A DNA stretch of 43,604 bases from Gemmatimonadota bacterium (lineage in GTDB: Bacteria; Gemmatimonadota; Gemmatimonadetes; Longimicrobiales; Gaopeijiaceae), in NCBI GenBank assembly GCA_007126575.1, contig SLBA01000044.1, positions 1 to 43,604 on the forward strand, written 5' to 3'. The notes beneath the pieces were generated by a model that saw nothing but the letters and a program-made list of their open reading frames with translations, was not told where the DNA came from and searched no databases. Numbering within the stretch: the first letter of the stretch is position 1; each line of letters begins with the position of its first letter. Below are positions 8,694 through 18,257 of this stretch, in pieces. Position numbers and translations under genes: made by a program.

Positions 8694-8719
8694 CCTGACC
8701 GCGCAGCATCAGGACACAC

Positions 8720-8770
8720 CGACCGGCCCGGGGCACTCCAGGAGGAGGGCTGCCGGGCCGGTCGCGTTTT
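8720..8770 (+). terminator. Intrinsic terminator of nrdJ
   Basis: CGACCGGCCCGG (8720-8731) pairs perfectly with CCGGGCCGGTCG (8753-8764), a 12-bp GC-rich stem with a 21-base loop, followed by CGTTTT. The T-run lies only on the plus-strand side. It also abuts the stop codon of the convergent minus-strand gene. Confidence 0.8.
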
Positions 8771-9201
8771 CAGATCAGGCGCAGCGTCAGCGGGTAGCGG
8801 AACCAGTCTCCCTCGTTCGCCTTGACCGCCGCCACCACGATCATCGCGATCTGGTAGAGGGGAACGATGGCGAAGACGAAGAAGAGGGGGAGCAGGCCCA
8901 GCACCGCAGGCCCGACCAGCAACGAGGAGAGGAACACCATCACCCCCATCATGAAGACCGCCATGTAGACGAAGAAGAGGGTGATCTGGAAGTTCAGTGC
9001 CTCCCGCCCGTGGTGGTCGATGAAGGGATCCTCGTCGCGACGCATGAGCCAGAAGACCAGCGGCAGGAGGATACTCCCCAGGACCGGGACCACGTAGCCG
9101 CCGAAGCCCGCCAGGTGGCAGAGGATGCTCCAGGTGCGTGCGGAGCTCCCGGGTGCGTGTCCGGCATGCCCCGGGTTCGAATACTCATGTGCGTGCGTCA
9201 T
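8770..9201 (-). CDS. DUF4870-type small membrane protein
   Basis: A 143-residue protein resembling the DUF4870 family of small four-helix membrane proteins of unknown function. The N-terminal 20 residues are His/Gly/Ser-rich and polar. Hydrophobic segments follow near residues 25-50 (WSILCHLAGFGGYVVPVLGSILLPLVFWL), 70-90 and 95-125, interrupted by the family-typical RDEDPFIDHHGREALNFQ motif. The start at 9201 has GGGAG eight bases upstream. It is convergent with nrdJ and divergent from the nitrilase. The segment 9202-9375 is the shared upstream region. Confidence 0.8.
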   Translation of the reverse strand: MTHAHEYSNPGHAGHAPGSSARTWSILCHLAGFGGYVVPVLGSILLPLVFWLMRRDEDPFIDHHGREALNFQITLFFVYMAVFMMGVMVFLSSLLVGPAVLGLLPLFFVFAIVPLYQIAMIVVAAVKANEGDWFRYPLTLRLI

Positions 9202-9298
9202 TAGCGGGTCTCCCGGTCGCTCGGGTGGTCGGATCGGAGGGGTTCGGCCCCCATGGTATTGCGGCGGCGGCCTCCGGGCTACCTTCTCACCTTCAGTG

Positions 9299-9327
9299 TT
9301 CACTACGGATCCGGCGGGAAGTAGATT
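9299..9327 (+). promoter_or_regulatory. Possible promoter of the nitrilase gene
   Basis: TTCACT (9299-9304) and TAGATT (9322-9327) are 17 bases apart; each matches the sigma70 consensus at four of six positions. The start site would be near 9334, about 40 bases before the nitrilase ATG. Confidence 0.35.
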
Positions 9328-9375
9328 CACCGGCACGGATCCGAGCCCCGCCGATCCAGAGGACTCGACCTGCCC

Positions 9376-10392
9376 ATGACGCCTTCCCGCACCCCCACCG
9401 ACTCCGTACCCGACCGCACGCGCCCCGAGCCCGACGAGGTCAGGGTGGCGGTCGTGCAGCCCGCGGCGATTCCCTTCGATGCTTCCGGTGCGGTCGATCG
9501 CGTGGTGGAGCTCGTTGCCGAGGCGGCCGCCGAGGGGGCTCGACTCGTCCTCTTTCCCGAAGCCTTCGTCGGGGGATACCCGTGGGGGCTGCACTTCGGC
9601 ACCTCGGTCGGTGGGCGCAGCGATGCGGGAAAGGAAACCTTTCGGCTCTACTACGAGAGCGCGATCACGATCCCCGGACCCGAGGCGACCCGGCTGGCCG
9701 AGGCGGCGAAGGAGCATGGGGTGATCCTGGCGGTGGGGGTGATGGAGCGGCCTCCGACGCGCGGAGGCACCCTCTACTGCACCCTCGCGGTCTGGGGACC
9801 CGATGGAGCGCTCCTCGGAATTCACCGGAAGCTCAAGCCCACCGCGGCGGAGCGACTGATCTGGGGCGAGGGCGATGGGAGCACCCTTCCCGTGTTCGAG
9901 ACCGACATCGGCCGGGTCGGCGGTCTCATCTGCTGGGAGAACTACATGCCGCTGGCGCGCATGGCGCTCTATGGGAAGGGGCTTGAGATCCACCTCGCCC
10001 CCACGGCCGACTCGCGGGATCGCTGGCAGGCGACGTTGCGCCACATCGCCCTGGAGGGGCGGTGCTTCGTGCTGGGCTGCAACCAGTATGTGACTCGCGG
10101 CATGTACGCCGAGGGGCTCCCCATCGCCGAGGAGCTCGAGGGGTGGCCCGAGGAGCTCTGCGCAGGGGGAAGCTCGATCTACGGCCCCGACGGGAGCTGC
10201 CTGGCCGGACCGCTGACGGGCCGCGAGGGCATCCTGTACGCCACCCTCGACATGCGCGAGATCGCCCGGCAACGCTACGAGTTCGATGTGGTCGGCCACT
10301 ACGCCCGTCCCGACGTCTTCCAGCTCGTCGTCAATGAGCGGCCCCTGCGGTCGGTGCAGACGCGCGCCGAGGGGGACCCCGGGGGGGCTTGA
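9376..10392 (+). CDS. Nitrilase / carbon-nitrogen hydrolase
   Basis: A 338-residue member of the nitrilase superfamily, branch 1 in style (nitrilase or cyanide-handling enzyme). The catalytic triad is visible as Glu62 in LFPEAFVGGYP, Lys152 in HRKLKPT and Cys186 in GLICWENYMPL, with the expected spacing. Such enzymes cut a nitrile to a carboxylic acid and ammonia in the cytoplasm; the true substrate cannot be told from sequence. The first 20 residues are polar, Pro/Thr-rich and outside the fold, so a later start cannot be excluded, but no better-placed start with a ribosome binding site is seen. An aminotransferase gene follows about 110 bases later on the same strand. Confidence 0.88.
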   Translation: MTPSRTPTDSVPDRTRPEPDEVRVAVVQPAAIPFDASGAVDRVVELVAEAAAEGARLVLFPEAFVGGYPWGLHFGTSVGGRSDAGKETFRLYYESAITIPGPEATRLAEAAKEHGVILAVGVMERPPTRGGTLYCTLAVWGPDGALLGIHRKLKPTAAERLIWGEGDGSTLPVFETDIGRVGGLICWENYMPLARMALYGKGLEIHLAPTADSRDRWQATLRHIALEGRCFVLGCNQYVTRGMYAEGLPIAEELEGWPEELCAGGSSIYGPDGSCLAGPLTGREGILYATLDMREIARQRYEFDVVGHYARPDVFQLVVNERPLRSVQTRAEGDPGGA

Positions 10393-10501
10393 TCGACCCA
10401 CGGGGGTGCGGCGAGCTTCCCGGTGGACGATGCCCACCCCAGCGGCGGAGGGTCCGCAGCTGGTCCCATCCGAGCATGCCCACGACCGAACGAGCGAGCC
10501 C

Positions 10502-11740
10502 ATGACCCAGACCAGCCCCTCCCCGACCCGGACCGACGCCTACCTCGACGAAGCCGAGCGGTGGAGCGCCCACAACTACAAACCCCTTCCGGTGGTGCTG
10601 GAGCGGGGCGAGGGCGTGTGGGTCTGGGACGTCGAGGGTCGGAAGTATCTGGACATGCTCGCGGCCTATTCCGCCCTGAACCAGGGGCACCGTCATCCGG
10701 CGATCCTCGAGGCGGCCCGGGAGCAGATGGCGAAGCTCACCCTCACCTCGCGGGCCTTCCACAACGACCAGATGGGGCCCTTCGTGAGGGAGCTCTGCGA
10801 GGCGACCGGCTTCGACCGGGCGCTCCCCATGAACACCGGAGCCGAGGCGGTCGAGACCGCGATCAAGATGGTGCGGAAGTGGGGCTACCGCGTGAAGGGC
10901 ATCGAGGACGGACGGGCCGAGATCATCGTCTGCTCCGGGAATTTCGCGGGGCGCACGACCACGATCGTCGGCTTCTCGTCGGAGGCTCAGTACAAGGAGG
11001 GATTCGGCCCCTTCACTCCCGGCTTCCGCGAAGTCCCCTATGGCGACGTCGAGGCCTTTCGGGGTGCGATCAACGAGAACACGGTCGGCTTCCTGGTCGA
11101 GCCGATCCAGGGGGAGGGCGGAGTGGTGGTGCCCCCCGAGGGCTACCTCCGCGAGACCCGGGCGATCTGCCGTGAGCGCAATGTGGCCTTCATGGCCGAC
11201 GAGATCCAGACCGGACTCGGTCGCACGGGCCGCCTGTTCTGCACCGAGTGGGAGGAGGTACGCCCCGACGTCCTGATCGTGGGCAAGGCGCTCGGCGGGG
11301 GGGTCTACCCGGTGTCGGCCGCGATCGCCGACGACGAGATGATGGGGGTGTTCCGTCCCGGCGACCACGGCTCGACCTTCGGGGGGAACCCGCTCGGGGC
11401 CGCGGTGGCACGCGCTTCGCTCCGGGTGATTCTCGAAGAGGAGCTTCCGCGCCGCTCCGACGAGCTCGGCAGCTGGTTCACGGGGGAGCTTCGGAAGATC
11501 GAGAGCCCGCACGTCGACCACGTGCGCGGGCGGGGGCTGATGATCGGCGTGGTGATTCGCGACGCCTCGGGCCCGGCCCGGCCCTTCTGCGAGGCACTCA
11601 TGGACCGGGGGATCCTGGCGAAGGAGACGCAGAAGCAGGTGATCCGCTTCGCCCCCCCGCTCACGATCGAGAAGGCACACTTGGAAGCCGCGCTGCTCGA
11701 GATCGCTCCGGTTCTGCGCGGTGAGGGTGTGGCGCTCTGA
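10502..11740 (+). CDS. rocD: Ornithine--oxo-acid aminotransferase
   Basis: A 412-residue class III PLP aminotransferase that best fits ornithine delta-aminotransferase: ornithine plus 2-oxo acid to glutamate semialdehyde. Diagnostic stretches are HNYKPLPVVLERGEGVWVWD near the start, the PLP phosphate/ring region around PMNTGAEAVETAIK, the AFMADEIQTGLGRTG motif and the Schiff-base lysine K262 in VGKALGGGVYPVSA. Length agrees with the family (about 400). ATG 10502 is chosen because homology begins soon after; an in-frame ATG at 10430 would add 24 low-complexity residues. It converges on the YggX-like gene with a 17-base gap. Confidence 0.9.
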   Translation: MTQTSPSPTRTDAYLDEAERWSAHNYKPLPVVLERGEGVWVWDVEGRKYLDMLAAYSALNQGHRHPAILEAAREQMAKLTLTSRAFHNDQMGPFVRELCEATGFDRALPMNTGAEAVETAIKMVRKWGYRVKGIEDGRAEIIVCSGNFAGRTTTIVGFSSEAQYKEGFGPFTPGFREVPYGDVEAFRGAINENTVGFLVEPIQGEGGVVVPPEGYLRETRAICRERNVAFMADEIQTGLGRTGRLFCTEWEEVRPDVLIVGKALGGGVYPVSAAIADDEMMGVFRPGDHGSTFGGNPLGAAVARASLRVILEEELPRRSDELGSWFTGELRKIESPHVDHVRGRGLMIGVVIRDASGPARPFCEALMDRGILAKETQKQVIRFAPPLTIEKAHLEAALLEIAPVLRGEGVAL

Positions 11741-11757
11741 CCCGCCGGGTCAGTCGC

Positions 11758-12060
11758 TCACCACTCGATCGTGCCCTCCTTCGAGGTGTCGACCTGCTCG
11801 GCCTTCCCGTCGCCCAGGAGGACCTCGTCGACCTGCGAGTAGAGGAACTCTCTCGATTTCGGGTCCCGGGGGTCGAGCCCGTAGTGGTTGATCAGCAGCG
11901 TCTGGTGCTGCAGCCACTCCCCCCAGCAGATGCGGCAGATCCGCTCCTGGATCGTGGTGCCGCGCTCGTTCCGAAAGGGAGGTTTCTCGAGGCGAGGACG
12001 CGGGGCATCGCACCGTTGGCAGTGGATCTCGTCGTCCCGCAGCTCTTCGGAATCGGTCAT
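11758..12060 (-). CDS. YggX-like Fe(2+)-trafficking protein with N-terminal four-cysteine site
   Basis: A 100-residue protein. The C-terminal two thirds match the YggX/oxidative damage protection family (EWLQHQTLLINHYGLDPRDPKSREFL), small proteins linked to protection of iron-sulfur clusters and iron handling. Ahead of it lie C14-x2-C17 and C42-x2-C45, a likely zinc- or iron-binding knuckle. E. coli YggX has a single N-terminal cysteine, so this is an elaborated form. The start at 12060 has GGGAG five bases upstream. It is divergent from the DksA-like gene, sharing a 153-base upstream region. Confidence 0.72.
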   Translation of the reverse strand: MTDSEELRDDEIHCQRCDAPRPRLEKPPFRNERGTTIQERICRICWGEWLQHQTLLINHYGLDPRDPKSREFLYSQVDEVLLGDGKAEQVDTSKEGTIEW

Positions 12061-12213
12061 GCTTTCTCCCGCAGTGGGGTTCGGTGGACTCGGGGCCCGG
12101 ATTTCAGTAACTTTCAAGACTGTACGTTGGGACATCCCCAGGGTTGTTTCCCTACTTCGTGGACCCCGGCCCCCCCTGGGGGGGTTCGGCCGGAACCCAG
12201 TCGAGATCCGTCG
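12061..12213. other. Divergent promoter region with a C7-T-G7 tract
   Basis: This shared upstream region holds no gene. It contains a mirror-like GC tract, seven C then T then seven G (12170-12184), which can fold as a short hairpin in the DksA-like leader. I see no convincing -35/-10 pair on either strand. Confidence 0.3.
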
Positions 12214-12597
12214 ATGCTGAGCAAGTCCCAGTTGGAGCATATCGAAAAGAGGCTACTGCAGGAACGGGGGAAGGCCCTTCGTTCACTCGGACTCTTCGAC
12301 CAGATGGCCAAGGCGGACCGGGAGTCGGGTGACTCCGACCTGGCGGCCTACACCGACCACATGGCGGATCAGGGGACCGAGGCCATGGAGCGCGAGAAGG
12401 CCGCGCTCTTCGCGACCAAGGAGGGGCGGTACCTCTACCGACTCGAAGAGGCGCTGCGTCGGCTGTACAATGATCCCGACACCTTCGGCACCTGCCATAC
12501 CTGCGGGGCCGAGGCCGGATTCGAGCGACTGGACGCCCTCCCCCACGCCCGCTACTGCATCGACTGCAAGCTCAAGGAGGAGCGGGGGGAGGACTGA
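12214..12597 (+). CDS. DksA/TraR-family zinc-finger protein
   Basis: A 127-residue protein with a helical N-terminal half and a C-terminal C4 zinc finger, C94-x2-C97 and C115-x2-C118 (TCHTCG...YCIDCK). Family members bind in the secondary channel of RNA polymerase and tune initiation, often together with ppGpp. DksA proteins carry DxxDxA at the coiled-coil tip; here the corresponding stretch (SGDSDLA, residues 38-44) keeps the second Asp and the Ala but has Gly in place of the first Asp, so canonical DksA activity is uncertain. Start ATG 12214 lacks a clear ribosome binding site. It converges with the next minus-strand gene over a 10-base gap. Confidence 0.8.
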   Translation: MLSKSQLEHIEKRLLQERGKALRSLGLFDQMAKADRESGDSDLAAYTDHMADQGTEAMEREKAALFATKEGRYLYRLEEALRRLYNDPDTFGTCHTCGAEAGFERLDALPHARYCIDCKLKEERGED

Positions 12598-12607
12598 TCC
12601 GGTCGGG

Positions 12608-12991
12608 TCAGCTCGCTTCGTCCAGCTCTTCCTCTTCCTCGTCGACCCGGTGCAGGGGGCTCGTGTCTCTCCAGAGCTCCTCGATCCGATCCCGCAGCGA
12701 CCGGATTTCCTCTTCGATCGGTTGATCCTGCAGGTGATACCGGGCGGCGCTCAGGGCCCGATAGGCTCTCCACAGCGCGGATGAGGCCGGAGTCTGCTCA
12801 TGGCTGCGGCGTTTCTCACCCCGGACTCGCGCGAGGACCCAGTCGGTCATCTCCTCGTCGAGGAGCATTACGTCGCCCTCGGACTTCGATTCCGACACGA
12901 CGAATTTCTGCAGCTTCTTCTTGAAGCTCTTGGGCACGCCCGCAACGACGTACACGGACAGATCCTCTCTCTGTAGCATCTCCGAAGCCAT
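12608..12991 (-). CDS. Hypothetical acidic-tailed protein, downstream of ribonuclease D
   Basis: A 127-residue soluble protein that I do not recognise. The N-terminal half is mixed alpha/beta-like with a basic patch (PKSFKKKLQKF, residues 20-30), the middle is Arg-rich, and the C-terminus is strongly acidic (VDEEEEELDE). No cysteine or signal peptide. GGAGG precedes the start at 12991 by four bases. The gene begins only 26 bases after the ribonuclease D stop, so the two are probably co-transcribed; a role in RNA handling is only an association guess. Confidence 0.6.
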   Translation of the reverse strand: MASEMLQREDLSVYVVAGVPKSFKKKLQKFVVSESKSEGDVMLLDEEMTDWVLARVRGEKRRSHEQTPASSALWRAYRALSAARYHLQDQPIEEEIRSLRDRIEELWRDTSPLHRVDEEEEELDEAS

Positions 12992-13017
12992 TCGACCTCC
13001 GGTCGAGTTGAAAGATT

Positions 13018-14157
13018 CTATGTTCGGAGGGAGTCCAGAACCGCATCTCCCACCGCTTCGACCTGCCAGGCGCGGACGCCGGGCAGGGTGGACAGCGCAT
13101 CGAGATCGGCGGGGGTCTCCTCGGCAATGAGCTGCAGGAGCGCATTGGGAAGGAGGGTTCCGCGGTCGATCCCAAGCTCTTCGGCCCGACGGTTGCGAGC
13201 CCCCTTGATCCGTCGAAAGATCTCTTCGACCTCAGGGGAGGGACGGCCACGCCCGGATCCGCGGGGTGGGGCCGGGTATCCCCGGAGTTGTTCATCGGGG
13301 ACCCGGTCGATCCGAGCCAGTCGTGCAAGGAGCTCTTCCCCCTCGCTTCGGGCGAGCCCACCGTTCATCCCCTGCAGGTCGGCGAGTTCACCGACGGATC
13401 CGAACTCTCTCTGGACGACGGAGACCAGGACGGGATCCCCTACGACGCGGAAGAGGGCCTTGTCGCGCTCCCTGGCGATGTCGTCACGCCAGGCCAGCGC
13501 CTCACGGAGACGGTCCACCTGGCGCGGCTCGAGATCGCGGGCCTGCTTCACCCGCAGGACCGGGTCCTCGTCATCGTCGGTCGGGGAGAAGCGGACCTTC
13601 TCGAGCTCCCTGAACTCCTCTTCGGCCCAATGGAGGCGCCCCATCGCTTCGAGCTCGTCGCGCAGGTGGTCGGCGAGGCGCTCGAGATGGAGTGTGTCCA
13701 TCGCCGCATAGTCGCGCATGCCCTGGGGCAGGGGGCGCTTTGCCCAGTCGGCCCGCTGGTACTTCTTCGACATCCGCACATCGAAGTACTCCTCGAGGAG
13801 CGACGAGAGGCCGAGCGCGTTGCGTCCGAGGAGCGCTGCGGCGATCTGCGTGTCGAAGAGGCCGGCCAGGGAAATGCCGAGGTCCCGGTCGAGGAGGCGG
13901 ACATCGAAGTCGGCCCCGTGCATGACGACCTCGGTGCCGGCGTCCTGCAGGACCGGCTCGAGCTCTCCGGAGAGGTCCAGAGCGAGGGGATCGAGGAGGA
14001 AGGTGAAGGGTCCTGCGGTCAGCTGGACCAGCGAGAGCCGGTCATCGTAGCGATGAAAGCCCGCCGCCTCGCAATCGAGCGCGATTCGTGAGAAACCGCC
14101 GATCAGGCCGCGGGCCTTCTCCAGACCCTCTTCCGTGTCGATGTAGCGAACGTCCAT
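13018..14157 (-). CDS. rnd: Ribonuclease D (3'-5' exoribonuclease, DEDDy) with HRDC domain
   Basis: A 379-residue enzyme that trims 3' ends of tRNA precursors and other structured RNAs. Counting from the start at 14157, the catalytic residues are D28 and E30 (IALDCEA), D85 (HGADFDVRLL) and Y150/D154 (MRDYAAMD), the DEDDy set. The C-terminal part (about 300-379) is an HRDC domain (RRIKGARNRRAEELGIDRGTLLP). A start at 14229 would add 24 residues of poor quality; the downstream ATG fits the usual beginning of the fold (MDVRYIDTEEGL). Neither has a strong ribosome binding site. The first gene of a two-gene minus-strand unit, divergent from pyk. Confidence 0.9.
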   Translation of the reverse strand: MDVRYIDTEEGLEKARGLIGGFSRIALDCEAAGFHRYDDRLSLVQLTAGPFTFLLDPLALDLSGELEPVLQDAGTEVVMHGADFDVRLLDRDLGISLAGLFDTQIAAALLGRNALGLSSLLEEYFDVRMSKKYQRADWAKRPLPQGMRDYAAMDTLHLERLADHLRDELEAMGRLHWAEEEFRELEKVRFSPTDDDEDPVLRVKQARDLEPRQVDRLREALAWRDDIARERDKALFRVVGDPVLVSVVQREFGSVGELADLQGMNGGLARSEGEELLARLARIDRVPDEQLRGYPAPPRGSGRGRPSPEVEEIFRRIKGARNRRAEELGIDRGTLLPNALLQLIAEETPADLDALSTLPGVRAWQVEAVGDAVLDSLRT

Positions 14158-14329
14158 TCCGGTCGGAATCTGTTTCTCCGGCGCCTGTGGGGTGCAAATG
14201 AAGTGCGGGCCGCCCCCGCGTTCAGCCATGGGGACGGACCGCCTGTCGAGCCTTGTACGCACTACGGCAGTAGAAAGTTCCCGATTGGACGTCGACGCCG
14301 CCCTCCCGGACCCGGCAGGTGCCGGGGCC

Positions 14330-14413
14330 CCGGGTTGTAAAAACCCGGTAGCGTCTCTTGCCCGCCCCTTCGAGATGGGACAACTTGCACCCAGCTTCGG
14401 CCCGCAGCGAAGC
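14330..14413 (+). promoter_or_regulatory. Hairpins in the pyk upstream region
   Basis: Two stem-loops precede pyk: CCGGGTT (14330-14336) with AACCCGG (14342-14348), and GCTTCG (14394-14399) with CGAAGC (14408-14413). They may be leader structures or operators. I cannot point to a convincing promoter in 14230-14445. Confidence 0.3.
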
Positions 14414-14445
14414 CCGCCTTTGTGAACCGAGCACCAGGGAGATGC

Positions 14446-15856
<1,411 letters not shown>

Positions 15857-15864
<8 letters not shown>

Positions 15865-16684
15865 CGCCACCGCGCCCCGCCTGACCTTCCTGGGTACCGG
15901 GACATCGTTCGGGGTTCCGGTGGTGGGATGCGATTGTGTGGTGTGCACCTCGAGCGATCCCCGTGACCGAAGAACCCGGCATGGGGCGCTCCTGAGCTGG
16001 CCGGACGGACGGCGCCTGCTGGTGGATACGCCGCCGGAGCTCCGGTTGCAGCTCGTGCGCGAGGGGGTGGGTCGCGTGGACGCGGTCTGGTACACCCACC
16101 TTCACGCCGACCACCTGCATGGAATCGATGATCTCAGGATCTTCTCGGTACGAAACCGGAGCCAGCTTCCCGTCTTCGTTCCCGAGGACGCCCGGGGCGG
16201 GGTCGAGCGCCGGTTCGACTACATCTTCGACCCCTCCGAAGTCCCTCAGAAGGGCACCTCGAAGCCCGGGCTGCGGCTGCACACCCTGCGTCCGCACGAG
16301 CCGGTCACGATCCTGGGTGAGCGCTTCACCCCGCTGCCGGTCCCGCACGGGCGTCTCACACCGCTCGGCTTCCGAATCGGTGAGCTCGGCTACATCACCG
16401 ACGCGAAGCGACTCCCTGCGGCGACCCTCGAGGCCCTGAAAGGCGTGCGAGTGCTCGTCCTGAACGCCCTGTGGTTCGGCAAGCCGCACCCGACCCACTT
16501 CAATGTCGAGGAGGCCGTCACCGCCGCCGACGCGGTGGGCGCGGAGCGCACCTATCTGACCCATCTCACCCACCGCACCCCTCACCGCGAGCTTCGGGAC
16601 CGTCTCCCGGACCACGTGCGCCCGGCTTTCGACGGGCTCACGGTCACGCTCGAACCCGATCAGATCACGGAGGCCGCATCATGA
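15857..16684 (+). CDS. MBL-fold metallo-hydrolase, PhnP/cyclic-phosphate phosphodiesterase-like
   Basis: A metallo-beta-lactamase-fold hydrolase of the PhnP-like type. It shows LTFLGTGTSFGVPVVGCDC at the N-terminus, the metal motif HLHADH, VDTPPELR, a YITDAKRLP segment with the metal-bridging Asp, and HPTHF near the C-terminus. The conserved beta-strand LTFLGTGTS lies upstream of the first canonical start (GTG 15920), and the frame closes at TGA 15845 with no ATG/GTG/TTG in between. The best candidate start is ATC at 15857: GAGGG (15846-15850) precedes it by six bases and it overlaps the pyk stop. CTG 15881 is another option. This gives 275 residues. It ends in an ATGA overlap with pgi. Confidence 0.8.
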
Positions 16685-18075
16685 GTCCCCTCACCCTCGC
16701 GTACGGAAACCTCCTCGCCCCCGCCCTCGGTCCGCAGGGGCTGGCGAGCGAGCGGCTTTCGGGCGACCTCGCCCAACGGTTCCGGGGCGCGCACACCGCC
16801 GTCGAGGATGCGCGGAGAGCCGGTGAGCTGGGCTTCTTCGACCTGCCGGAGGAGGTCGAAACCCGTCGGACCGTCCAGGAGGTGGCCGACTCCTTCGGCC
16901 AGTGGTTCGAGACGATGGTGGTGGTCGGGATCGGAGGCTCGTCGCTGGGGGCCCGAGCCCTTGCGGACGCCCTGCTGGGCCTCCACTGGAACCTGGGATC
17001 GGACGAGGACCGGGATCACTATCCCCGCCTTTTCTTCCTCGAGAATGCGGATCCCGGGAGCCTTCGTGACCTGATGGACCGGGTGGATCCGAGGCGCACC
17101 CTCTTCAACATCGTGAGCAAGTCCGGTTCGACCGCGGAGACCATGGCGCAGTTCATGGTGATCGAAGGGCTTCTCTCCGAGGTTCTCGACGACGAGGCCG
17201 TGGCCGGGCACCTGATCTTCACGACCGACCCGGATTCCGGCGTGCTGCGGAGGCTCGCCAACGAGCGGGGAATTCCGGCGCTCGCCGTGCCTCCCGCGGT
17301 GGGAGGCCGCTTCTCGGTGCTCTCGTCCGTCGGGCTTCTGCCCGCGGCGGTGACGGGCGTGGATCTGGCCGCGCTCCTCGACGGCGCGGCAGCGATGACG
17401 CGCCGATGCGAGGATCCCGAGCTCATTCGGAATCCCGCGGGCCTCTTTGCGACCCTCCTCCATGCGGCACACACCGAGCAGGGTCGCTCGATCCACGTGC
17501 TCATGCCGTACGCCGATCGCCTGCGGGCGCTGGCCCTCTGGTTCCAGCAGCTGTGGGCCGAATCGCTCGGCAAGGCGGTGAACCGCGCCGGGACGCGGGT
17601 CGAGTCGGGGCCCACGCCCGTGGCGGCACTCGGGGCCGTGGATCAGCACTCACTTCTGCAGCTCCTGATGGAGGGCCCCCGGGACAAGGTCGTGGCCTTT
17701 CTGAGGATCCGGACGCCTTCGCACGAGGTCGAGATCCCGCGGCTGTACCCTGAAATCGCCGCACTGTCCTACCTGGGCGGACACGAGCTGGGGGCGCTGC
17801 TCGAGGTGGAGCGGAGGGCGACGGCCGAGGCGCTCCGACGGGAAGGAAGGCCCTCCATGACATTCGAACTCGAGCGGCTCGATGCACGGGGGCTGGGCGA
17901 GTTCTTCATGCTCATGCAGATCGCCACGGTCTATGCCGGAGCGCTCTACGGGGTGGATCCCCTCGATCAGCCGGGCGTCGAGCTCGGCAAGGAACTCACG
18001 TATGGCCTGCTGGGTCGCGAGGGCTATTCCGCACCCGAGCTCCGGGACGAGGACCTGGGGGGCTACTCCGTGTAG
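16681..18075 (+). CDS. pgi: Glucose-6-phosphate isomerase
   Basis: A 464-residue phosphoglucose isomerase of the short bacterial type (E. coli 549). It interconverts glucose-6-phosphate and fructose-6-phosphate. Seen are VVVGIGGSSLGARAL, the phosphate-binding NIVSKSGSTAETMAQF, GGRFSVLSSVGLLPAA and the C-terminal QPGVELGKELTYGLL with the active-site lysine region. The start ATG overlaps the upstream stop (ATGA) and has GGAGG seven bases before it. With pyk and the metallo-hydrolase it forms a compact glycolytic unit. Confidence 0.95.
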   Translation: MSPLTLAYGNLLAPALGPQGLASERLSGDLAQRFRGAHTAVEDARRAGELGFFDLPEEVETRRTVQEVADSFGQWFETMVVVGIGGSSLGARALADALLGLHWNLGSDEDRDHYPRLFFLENADPGSLRDLMDRVDPRRTLFNIVSKSGSTAETMAQFMVIEGLLSEVLDDEAVAGHLIFTTDPDSGVLRRLANERGIPALAVPPAVGGRFSVLSSVGLLPAAVTGVDLAALLDGAAAMTRRCEDPELIRNPAGLFATLLHAAHTEQGRSIHVLMPYADRLRALALWFQQLWAESLGKAVNRAGTRVESGPTPVAALGAVDQHSLLQLLMEGPRDKVVAFLRIRTPSHEVEIPRLYPEIAALSYLGGHELGALLEVERRATAEALRREGRPSMTFELERLDARGLGEFFMLMQIATVYAGALYGVDPLDQPGVELGKELTYGLLGREGYSAPELRDEDLGGYSV

Positions 18076-18105
18076 GGGACTCGCCGATGGTCCCGGCTCG
18101 GCCCG

Positions 18106-18167
18106 CCGGGGTTCGCGGCCCTCCCCAAAACTCGCTGCGGTGGAGCGTACGTCGCAGGGAACCCCGG
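18106..18167 (+). repeat. Nested inverted repeat between pgi and the YtxH gene
   Basis: CCGGGGTTC (18106-18114) pairs perfectly with GAACCCCGG (18159-18167), and inside it CTGCG (18135-18139) pairs with CGCAG (18153-18157). The 182-base gap otherwise holds no gene. No T-run follows, so this is a structured leader or weak terminator rather than a classic intrinsic terminator. Confidence 0.45.
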
Positions 18168-18257
18168 TGATCGGGAGCGGTACCTGATAGACGGCCGCGG
18201 AGGAAAAACGTCCTTCCGGCTCGAAACAGTCGATCCAGAACCATCGGGAGACACGCC

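Noticed and set aside
8741-8750. GGAGGAGGGC after nrdJ as a ribosome binding site for a small gene
   Set aside because: It lies in the loop of the terminator and no open frame of useful length follows.
12170-12184. C7-T-G7 tract as a terminator
   Set aside because: The single-base centre allows only a shortened stem and no T-run longer than two follows; listed as a tract only.
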